A stretch of DNA of 64,000 bases from Trileptium ribeirensis (taxonomy: Eukaryota; Nematoda; Enoplea; Enoplida; Thoracostomopsidae), in assembly GCA_030248225.1 (NCBI GenBank), contig JASANE010012790.1:1-64000 (forward strand), read 5' to 3'. Every line of letters begins with the position of its first letter. Within the stretch, counting starts at the first letter, position 1. This document shows, in pieces, positions 22,801-34,800 of the stretch. A program made the translations under genes and the position numbers. The notes beneath the pieces are model-generated. The model searched no databases and was not told where the DNA came from. It worked only from the letters and a program-made list of their open reading frames with translations.

Positions 22801-25800
22801 AAATTACTCGAGCAATAAACAAGTGATTTTTGTAATCCAAAACGTATAATTCGTTTTCTCTGAAATATAAATGAATTACGTTATCTTGTTACACCGCCGG
22901 TGCAATGCTAAGTCAGATTTCATCTGAAGTGTCTGGTTCGATAAGTAATTCTTTACCAAACAAGTTAATCTGACATATCTTGTGAATCATCATTGCTTTA
23001 TTATTATATCTCAAATTGCCACATTGGAATGAATTAAGAGAAACGACGATTCACTCCTATCACACGGGCATCATGTAAACTGGACCAGTGTAATAAATTG
23101 CTGTGATGTAAATTTATGATTCCATGTACAGATCAGAGGCTATGTTATCAAATTTTCGCTTTATGGCGTTTGATTATAAAGTGTGCTTAATAGATGTAAA
23201 CCGACTAAGCTAAACTATATTCAATTTGAACAATACCTCATGGGATTCGCTAAAATTCAAAATGTGACCGAGCTACATTTCTAAAGTGACAGTGTTTAAC
23301 GTGAACATCGGAAAACGATAAATCCGCTTTGGTTTTGTGAGCACTTGGGATTGAAACCGTTGAGCAGCGGATACACAATAGCACGCACATAAACGTGCGA
23401 AAATATAATAACAAAGTGCTTTATGCACGACATAGGCATAAAAATAATTTTCTGCAGTTAGATGCTGTTTGGGAAAACTAATTGCGAAGGGTGTTGATAC
23501 ACTCTAGGAGTGCTTGCCAACCCTAACCCAGACGCAGGTCTTTCGCAGTGAACTTGGAGCACGAAAAGTAAAGCCAAACATAACATCAATCTTATATATA
23601 TAATGGCTTCTCCAAACATAAGGATTTCGACCTTCCCAGTTTCCCGCCACTTATACATAAAGAAAAACAAATTTTAGAATTTCCAGTTTCATGAACCTCA
23701 TTTACCTTCTTGCGCTACTAAAAATAGCAACTTTTTCTCTTATGAGAAAAAAATGTGGCATTTTCCTATTTTGACTGAAAACCCCAAATTTATCCGTGAG
23801 GAGCTAAAAATCGTTAAAATTTTCCTTTTTATGAGCACACTGGCAAGCACTTGATAAATTACGCATCTATGATGGTGTCTGACAGATACAGTACTTCCCA
23901 GATGAATGGGTGCCTCTTAGTATTTTCCTTCTCACCGTTCTGAGCTGGGGGAATCCCAAGGAGATGTCCAGACGTATAATTTTGGTAGTTTGGAGAAGCC
24001 ATTTTATATAGTATATTTATACATAATCTACTAAACCACCATTGGCGATTTGTAAATCTACCGTTGTTTACCGATATAAGCAGTTGTAGTTTTAGTTTTT
24101 CGTAGTATACCTTCACGCATATTATGTAGTGATTTTTCGTTTGATTTGAACGCTACATTAATCATCCTTAATTTACTTATTCATTAATATGGTTTATACA
24201 AATAATTATTAATAATTTTCACTAGATGTGGTACTATTTGTGTGTGCGATGGGCGATAAGCGATGCGATCAACTATATTCCATTCCACTAAATCTCGACA
24301 AAATCTTTTGGTATATTAATTCAACAAGATCGCGTAACTAGCACTTTTTAGAACTGACTGACTCATCTAAAGTTCTCCATGTTAATTAAGTATTTAGTTA
24401 ATGCGTTCATTCTCATTTGCATACAGTAGCTTAACTGATTCAACGTTTAGCAGTTCAACGCACAAGAGCATCGTAAGTGGAAAGCCGAAAAATGTCAGTC
24501 GCCAGAGTAGTTAATAATGCCAAACTGACGAACTCCACTGTGTGGAAAATGACAGAATAATACTAAATAAGAAAAGTAAAACAATATGGCAGAATAGCAT
24601 TGTTCGCTTACCAACAAGTAGTGTTTTTACTAATACCACGTACAATACGACAAACATACCCATACGACACTACGTAATTGAGCTTCGATCCAACAAACAA
24701 TAAGCGACCAAACTCCAATTCTCCAGGCTGGAATGCTGGTACTCGTGTGGTTGCTGCTTGCTTTGCCTTCACCTGATTTATACCCCCGTTGATATGATTA
24801 TTTTTGCCGCTCCTGTTGTCGACACTCTGCCTTCCGTTACTCCTGTTATCACAAGATGAACCCGGTGTGCGATTATGAGATCCTGGTACGGCAGCTTGCG
24901 AAGCAACCTTAGCAGTCATTGGGCCTTCAGCATGTAACACAGGAGCATCAAGAAGTAGGTCTTTGTAGATTAGAGTTTCAATAACATCGCCATCGCCATT
25001 GGCCTTCCACAGTCTACAGCCGGGGCGAGTGGTGTATAGTGTTATTTGATCACGATGTAGTTCTTCCGGCAAGTTATCAGCGGGTACAACAAACTGAATA
25101 CCATAGTTGCCTTTCCTAAAAGGAGTTAGTTAAAAATTTAGCAAACGCCAAATCAATAAGTTCAATCTGTGTTATTACTGATATAATGTATATACTGTCA
25201 TAATATTATCCAATTATTGATATACAACAAATTTAGTATCTTATTAATATATAACCAACACGACGCGCTAAAAATGACCACTGCTTTTTCGCTGTTACGT
25301 TATATCACTGCTCGATCGCTCGAAAAGTGACCTATTTCCGGCGCGTACCTGTGGTGAAAATAACCGTAAAATGCATAGTTTTATTAACATACGAAATATC
25401 GCGATTCTCGATAAGCTGTGCTTCGTAAAAGCGGTTAATCAACTATGTGTAGTTTAATTTTCTGCTAATTGTTCGCGAAAAATTTGCGAATAACAAGCAA
25501 CAGCTACTAGTTTTTCTCGATCGTGAATTTTTTTGCGAACAATAGGCAAATCTCCCGTGATCGATTAACGAAAGATTTTCTTTTATTACTGCTCGCAATT
25601 ATAGTATGTGGCAGTAGTTAATAGAGTCAAAAGTTTAATATTGAAGACCTAATACCAAAAAATGTCCATTATTAATTACATTGAATTTTCATCATTTGCA
25701 AGATAAATAATAACGCTTACCCTTTTCGGGGCGCAGTACCAACTTGCCGCAACTGATTACCATCATCGAGGTAACAAAGGACAGCACGCTGCTGTGACGA

Positions 25801-28800
25801 AATTGCAACTATACTATCGAGCACCGACAACTGCGATACCAAAGAGCTCTCAGCACAAACAAACGAAGAATGAAAACTATTCTAAAATTCAGAGTTAAGT
25901 CGCAATTAATCGTTCATTCGTACAAATGAAATAAAAAAGGCTCGATATATCAGCGCACTACCAGAAAGTTATGTTTGGCAAAAAAATCACAGCACAACAC
26001 GGTTATTACTACTGACAGTTAGGGAGAATGCGTCACATAGTGATGCAACTTCATTACACAGAGGCCGGGACGAATTGATCCAGGGTGAACCTCTCCGGAC
26101 CACCCACTTGGAAATTCAATTTGTGGCGCTAGCCGGCTTCCAAAATTAAAAGGAAAATCCTATAAGGTCAACAATGGCACCTATTTCGACAATATATCCG
26201 CATATCATTATTAATGGCACTAGTTTATGAGAAACTAAATACAAGCACGCAACTCTCCAAAACCATGCTGGCTTGTCCAAAGTGTTGGGCCATGGCATTT
26301 TTCAGTGCTCCTGGGCAAAAATGATGCCCTACTGTTGGGGCTTCTTGCCAGAATTATTGGCTTCCCATATTAAAAACACCCCAGTTGACATAAAAACTTG
26401 GCAAATTCTTTTACAAAAATCCGTTTCTGCAGTTAACAATTTAATTTTAGAATAAAATTGGCCGAAACTTTGGTTTTAACGTCAAAAATCGTTAATGGGG
26501 ATATTTATTAACAATTTTTGAGCTTTTACTGAAAAATGATATGTTTTAAAAAAATTTGGGTTGCGAAACCTCCACTTCGGCTCCTAGTTCACACCCACTG
26601 ACAAAATCCGGCACCCATACCCCCTGTGTCGAACCACGTGGTCCTTGCAAAATGCATGCCTTTATACCTGCTGGCAAAAATATCATTGAATGGAGCAGCG
26701 AGCCATATGAAAGTGCCGAACATGGTTTTGAGCCAATACACTGTTTCGGAGTGTGATTATTCCGTTTTTATGAGCAGTTATTGTGTTTCCACATGAAATT
26801 TTTCTGAGCACCCAGTTTCGGGGCGGGTACAATTTTCTTAATGACAATCAGTTTTCTTTGTTCGCCAATTTATATATATAGTTATCTTTTGCTATTTGCT
26901 ACTATATTATGGTAGTATGCCACGACAGCATCGTCCGAAGTCAATGGTTCTACAAACAAAGTCTAAGTTTGCCCTATGTGGATCAGTTTTTATGAGAAGA
27001 TACGAAAAATTGTTCACAAAACAGTTTTTATATTATAATTAACAGCAATAATTATGTGTGCATCACAGTCTTTCAATCCAAAATACCTAAATTAACAATA
27101 TTTGAAACCCTCTGCATAGTGAAGCGTACAAAAGTTCTCTCCGACAATACAAATAAACGGTTATAATCTATTTATGTAGGTTATAGGTTATAACAAGATG
27201 GCAACGGTCAACTATTACGTTCCCCTTATAAGACGGTACAGGGGTTTCCCGCCGTCGTCTTATAGCCGGCAACCACGAACCTGTGATTAAATTAAATCAT
27301 AATTTTGACGGCCTATATCACAATAATATTAACAAACGTCACTGTTTTACCTAATAACTAGGTTTGCATATATACCACGAAGTGTTCGATGTGTTTGAAG
27401 TCTCTTCGTTCGAACCCTGACCGTAATATCTATTCAAAAAGCCGTTTCTACCACAATTCTGCATAAACCAAAATTCTACCTAAATTCAATAATAGAAGCC
27501 ACAATTCTACCAAAAACTTTGAATTTTATCGTACTTTCGTTGCTCTGCTGGACATGAGCATTTTAAAAGCCAAAATTACAAATTTGATAATAATAATAAT
27601 AATAGCCCAATATCGTTGGATCCACGAAAGTCAACACACCTTCTCTCATTTGAATCACTGCACGAAATGGTTCGCAAAAATTCCCTTAGTAACCACCGAA
27701 TTAGCTAACGTAGACATTTTAGGCACAAAAATTAATATCATTGATTCGACGAAGAATAACTTTCTTGCCATCATTTGAATCGCTGAATGAAATAGTTTCC
27801 CTTAATTCATTATTTAGAAACGGGCGGATTAACTAATGCAGACATTTTCGGTAACAAATAGCTATAACTATACCGAACAATGAATGCAATCGCATCGACC
27901 TAACTTACCGTGCCGACGGAAATTACCCAACGTTACCTACTTGGATTACTTTGTTTAAAATGGCAATGAACCTTTCACTGTCGCAATATGCTATTTACAC
28001 ACATAAATGCCTTCCTAATATTTGTTATATTTGGCTATCGAAAATAAGCGGAAAACCGTGTTGATATTGCATGTTATAAGAGAAAATGTAAACACTGTGA
28101 GGCCGCTTAATGCCTAAGTAATGTGTGTTCAGCATACCCAGAACATAGCCAAAACAATAAAGGCTACTTTACAGCTATGAACACAGAATGAACTATGAAC
28201 AACTTCCTTTAAAATACAACAGATCCCCAAATTTTTTGTGTTACTAGTACAAATTTAGTATTGAAACAAACCTCAAAATTATGGAACTATCATTATTGGC
28301 AACTAGCATTATTTCGGAAAATGCAGATATAACAGGTGCGAAACCATGTAAAAAATTTTCAAAGGACTATAATTTGTTTGTGCTTTTCTTATAAAATTCA
28401 CAAGAATAATAAGTATAGCAATAAGAGTTCGTAGGTTTGCTACGAAAACCCAAACAAAATATATTGTGAAATATGTTAAATTACACAAATAGTCCCGCAT
28501 TGAACTTTTGGCAACATGGTAAACACTATGATAACATTGAAACGACTTATCATTTACATATTTTCTAGTAATTATGTAAAACGAACGTCGAAAAAAATTA
28601 TTATTGGTGAAAAGCTTGCGTTACTGCAAACAATGTCAAACAAAATGAACACGAAACGTACATTATTAAAATCGACACTAGTAATAACGACCAGTCCGGA
28701 CACGTCTCCCGTGACAACACGGCGCCCATCAGTTGACCACACTATGCTCGACACAGCACTATCATGCAACTTAACACCGTACTGCATCATCTAAAAGCAC

Positions 28801-31800
28801 AGAAAAACCATTCCCAAAAAGATATCATTTAAAAACACATGTGCTCGCCATTCTGGATTTCCAAAATAGAAACTATGACCAGTCCGGTTAATAAAAATTA
28901 CTAAAAGTGAAATTACGACCAGTTCGAACACATCTCCCACCACAACGCGTGCCTTCATCCTGTCAAAACTATGCTGGAAACAGCGCTATCATGTAGTTTA
29001 ACACCGGAGTGCATTATCTAAAAGTACTATCTCTATCGAGATTACAGAGCGTAGTGAAAGCATATGTATACCTACGCCTTTTCATGCACAGCCAATCAGC
29101 TCTCTATAGTATACGTCGATATGCTATATGTGGATATCACACTATACCACACAAATTAGAACAAAACACTGGCAATAAGTTTCTGGCATTTAACATTTTA
29201 CTATGTAATAAAACCAATCAAGAAAAATTCGAAAGTTAAGATAAAAATTAGCTTTGCTTCCGTGTAGGTGTAGGGTACTAAAATGGCGTAAAAGCCCCAT
29301 TTTAACCTCTGATCCTGAACCATGGGACGCCGTACCAGCGTACTTATGGAACCATGGGTCGCAGAGCAAAACCAACACAGGCAATATGTTTCCCATGCCC
29401 GAAAACCCTCCACTGAAACTTTTCAGCCGCCCAGGACGTCAGAACAATTTTTTGAATTTTGGGTTAAGGAACAACGAGGGTGATTCTGCATCGGCATAAC
29501 AATAACTTTGCTTCCGTGAAGGGTACCAAAATGGGGTAAAACACGCTCATTGCGACCTCTGATCTGGGAACCAGACCTCAAATCAAAAACGATCGGCGAC
29601 GTATACGGTAAATCGACTATGCCGGTTCGAATGCGCCCAAAATCATGAAAATCGGTTAAGTCGTTCCCGAGTTATGGCCGATCAAACACACAAACAGAAT
29701 GTAAAAGCTTTCACCACTGCAACAGACAATCTCCGCTTGTCACAAAAATACACGAGCAGCAGCCGCTTTGTTGATAGCATAATACTATAGACAAGCTCAG
29801 CTAAACAGAACAGTTATTGTTAAAACACCAGTATCTGTGTGCTAAACGCATTCGGTGAGAAAATGTTTTCCGCGCATAGCTTTAGTAACATATTAATTTA
29901 GCGTTATATATATTTTACTTAAGAGTTCACTCCTTTACGTGTCTCACTACTTTTATAAGACATTTCATTGTTGCGATTCAAGGCACATGTTATTGAATCA
30001 AGGCAGCTGAATACTTTATAAATCACTGGCAATTAGTAGGAAGATTTGCGGAGTTTTCACGTAATAATATGATTGTTTTTCGAAACACTGTTTCCCGTTC
30101 GCTCTGGTTTGAGCTGACAGTGCCGCTCTCGTACTGGTCCTCCCCTATTCATGAGAAGCCACTTCATGTTCATACACCTTCATTGTTTTGAATGCCCCAA
30201 TATTCGCTACCTGACAGCCACCTCATGATCGATCACCCCCACGGTACAGGCACCCAACCAGACCGTTGACTTCTGCTGTTCGCACAATACGTTCGCTACA
30301 TCTACTTAAGGAATTAAATATTCGCCAAAATAATAAAGTTTGTAAAAATGATTTACTGCAAAACATCTCAAAATTCGAAAAAACGGCAAATACGAAATAA
30401 ACAAAAAATTATATAAAACTGATGTCTTCACTTTCATATTCATCGCAACATGACTCAATCACCGTTGCCAACAGTTGGGCTGGCGAAAAGAGCTTGTAAA
30501 CTTCATATACCGGGATTTTTTACAAGGGCTAGTGGCTAACCCCTTATTGGCTCGGCGTGACACTAAAAGATCCCAAATTCTCTCTGACCCCAAAATTTTC
30601 ATTTATGCCCACCAATTTTATTTTGCCCCATTTTTTTTTTAATTTTCCAAAATTTGCTATCTATGCTATCACTTCACCCATTTTCCGCAATTTATGATAG
30701 GGACGTATCGGGGCGTAGCCCCGGCCCCGGCAAAGGTAAAATTTAGGTGTCGGAACAGGGGCTACTGTTTCAGAATATATATTTTTTGTACCAAAGCTTA
30801 AGCTGAATATATAATGCTTGCGACTAACTAAGATAGTGCAAATTTCACATCACCTTCCTGAAACTGTGAACTTTAGCTCACGATGTACAGTTTATTAAAC
30901 TATTAAACTAAAATGTTAAAACGATTTGTGTTGAGTTGTGGATATTTCAACAATTATACGTATACATATAAAATAACTCTTCGTTTTGCCATTGGCAAAT
31001 GACTGGTCAATCCTCCACGCGGTGAGGAGTGGGCAAGGTCGTGAGAGGGCCATAGCTAGTAGTCTGCAAAACTAAGTAGCAATGGGTTCAACTTGGCGAA
31101 TGGTATGGCACACTATGACATGCGGCTAAATTGACCCGGGCCCACCTGGCTCGTTAATGGTGCAGTATTGGTACCTCTGGTCCACTCTGTCTTGTCTAAA
31201 ACGGTACCGAGTCCACCCGGTGTAAGGTGACAGAGGTCTCGTCAAATACCTGACCTTCGTGGTTCCTACCAGCGCCTCTCCTGGATGTGTCTCATGGTGG
31301 TATCGACGAATTCCGTGCGGCGCTAGCTAAAAAATGATATGGCAAGCGGTGGTCCTACATGTATGAGCGGCATCCACCGATGTAGGATATCAAAACATCA
31401 AATCCACGAAGCGTCAGACCGATATTCGGTCGCCAACTGGTACGTGTGGTCCTTGCGTCTGTTGATAGTCAACGGCAAACGACATGGCTCTACCTCGCCT
31501 CCCTATGGGCTTTATTTGCGGGGGAATTGGGGTTGGAGACCCCAGTTCTATATTATCCAGAAAACCATTATGACTATGAACTCAAATGCTATTACGTATA
31601 ATGCTAGGGGTGCCATCCGTAAGCGGGCAAGCGATTTCCTTCACAATACTTTAAATGTTGCTTCATTCAACTGCCGTACGATGCTGTCTCGTGCGTCAAA
31701 AGAGCTTATATCCCGTACTCTCTCTGAACGTAGTGCCGATATTGCGTGCTTATCTGAAGTACGTATCGCTGAAAACGGTTCTATGCCGTTATCATGTACA

Positions 31801-34800
31801 AAATCCTTGCAGCCTGATTTTGAGAATTTTCTCCAAAGCCCTAAAAACTGAAAATGGCCTTGCCCTAGCTGTAAAACAAATGCAAGTCGAAATGCTGTAC
31901 TCTGCAGTGGCTGTGGTTATTGGTGGCACTTGCCCTGTGCCGATAATACGTATTCAACTGTCAGAAGGGTTAAAAACTGGAAGTGCAAATACTGTGTCTA
32001 TGAGGCTGAGCATAACCGTACCCTATATGATTGTTACAAACTGTTCTGGTCTGGCCCCGTCGATGGATCAGGATTGTATGGCGTTGGCATAGCAGTCAGT
32101 AAGAAGCCTGAAAGTGTTGCGCTAGACCTCAAATGTATTTCTCCTCGTCTGATGGTGATGCGTTTAGATACTAGAGCGTTGCCAAAGACAATTATTTCAG
32201 CGTATGCTCCAATTGAAAGTGCTGACGATAATGTCAAAGATGACCTCTATCTAAGTGGCGACTTCAACGCTAGGCTTGGAGATGGGGACCCGAAATACGT
32301 TGGAAAGTACGCCGTTGGCGACATAAACAGTAATGGTGACAGATTGTACTCAATTTTAGAGCAATACAATCTTTTTGCATCCAACACAAACTTCCGGGAC
32401 AAAAAGCGACATTCATTCACTCGGAAGAGCCCTGATGGCAAGCATTTCAACCAAATCGACTACATCCTTGTCAATTCCCGGTTTAAGAGCTCCGAAGTGG
32501 ACTCCCGATCGTATTAGCGTACAAGTTGGGCCAGCGACCCTGTACTGGTGTCTTCAAAATTGAAATTACGTTTTGCTGTTCGAAAACCCACACAAAGTGC
32601 AAAGCGATCCAATGTCCAACGGCTGAAGATCGCAGACCAACAACTTGCATTTCAGGAGAAAATCACACAGAATCTACGCAGCGCAGCCATTGAAGATTCT
32701 TTACAAGACTCCCTTATGTAATCGAGCAACTGCTTCTTAATAGCTTAGTACATAGTGTAACAAGGTTGTAGCCTAAAACATAATCAACTCGCCGCTGCGG
32801 TATGTTTGTTCAAAACTGTACAAAACAGAGGTTAGTCCACGAAGGAAAGCATTAACAATAAGTAATAGCGGATTCAGTAAACTACAGATAACTATTAGAT
32901 CCTAAAATCATTTACGATCGACTACGACTGAAATCACTTACAGTTTTGTTTATAGTGATGATACAAAGTGTGTATAGTGGTGATAATTCAAAGTGTTTAT
33001 AGTGATGACACAGTTATGTTTTAGTGATTCTATCGATATTACTGTATATAGCCTAGTCGACTTCGTGTTCGCAGCTCTCTGAGAATCCATGCATTAGCTA
33101 AGAAAACTTCGAAATTACGGCTTCCACAGGACACCCAACTAATATAAAATTACTTACACGTCGATTCTTTCCAGGATCAGAGGACGGAAGTTGATACAAT
33201 TCAACAAAGCCATTTCCTTCCCCGGTTGCGATACACTGATACTCCCTAGTATACAATTTTAACGCCGTGACTTGGTCCTAAAAATAATAACATACTAGTA
33301 ACTAGTAAGCGAGGGTGAAACGGAGTGAGCGTGATTTCATCAAGTGGTCATTTTGTGCAATCGCTTGTAACAGGCTTTCTGTTTGATGTATACACTACAC
33401 TAAACATCTGTAATCCTGATCCCGCCGAAAATCCTAAAACTTCGTCGACTGTAAACGCATCGAAACCAACTGAGAACGCACGATGTATTCGTGCTAGACT
33501 CTAAATGAGTACACCAATGTAGCCAGTGTACCGATAAACATATCCATAGAACAATCTTCATGCCCTGTGCGCATACATAACAACGATGCTGAAGACAGAT
33601 TCACTATGTATAGCCAATGACACAAAGAAAAAATTGGGCGCAAAGAGACAAAATAAAATATGGACTGATGTCTCGTAACTGTACTGAGGAAAAGAACAAA
33701 ATAAGACCGATAACAAACGCAGATCCATTAGTTAGTAATACTAGGACACTGGCAGAAAAGCACCCAAACTTCCACAGTCGCAATCTATGACAACAGTTTG
33801 CATCAAAAGTCGTATAAAATGTTAAGCGAGCATCAATTTTGCTAAGAGTGTCAAGGGTTAATGAGTGAAGCTAAGGCACGAAAGTGTGCGTACGTAATTG
33901 ACAGTTTAACATGCTCATGCATAATATAAGATTTTATCTCTATTTTTGCGACAGGAAAGGGTATATATTTTTTGTCTCGAAAATGATGCTCATGAGACAA
34001 AAAATATGAATGCAGTCCCGTATTTGTCTCGGGCTATAAAAGAAAAAACCACTTGAGATAAAGAAAAACATGTTTGATGTAAAATGTTTAAATATTGTTA
34101 TTTATTGTTCTAGAATGTCCATACGCCAAACATCTGTTTAATTAGTGTTATACACAAGTTATATATCACAGACGGGCGACACTGGCAACATTATATCATT
34201 GTATCTTTTTTCTCTACTCATATTTTATTTTGTCTTGTGCAAACAAAAGAAAATATTGTGTTTTTGCAATTATTTGCCAACGTATAAGATATTGCGCGAC
34301 ATTAACCCAGCTGATCGCTTTTACGAAGCATTATATATATTACAAATATATAAAACTAACCCAACTGTACATCCAGGGACGCGGAAAAAATGTTTAATAT
34401 ATATTTAGATTTTTTACACGCAGTGACTATATATTCTGGCGATCGGGTTCATTGACTCTGAACCGATTGAAAACATCTGAAAAAAGATGAAATATTCGTG
34501 CTGAACTCTCAATAACCAAACCATCGAATTCAGCGTATATACGTACCGAAAAAATTATATAGACCATTCTTAGTGCCCTGAACGCAATACATAACCAAAA
34601 ATGAAAACATACATTTGGAAAATCGGTTACGTCGACCATAAAACAGTTGGAACCTCATGAAAAGGTATAATATAGCCAAGTTAGGCTCTAGATAGCAAAA
34701 TTATCGTATCCACTAATTATAACGTAAAAACATACAATAACACGCCAAAATTTAAAAATCGCTATTTCTTGAAAATGGTTGACGAACCATATTCGCCCTA

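Noticed and set aside
31339..31569. Protein-coding start of the LINE frame before 31570
   Set aside because: The frame is open from 31339, but the first 75 or so residues resemble no LINE protein. The endonuclease motifs begin after 31570.
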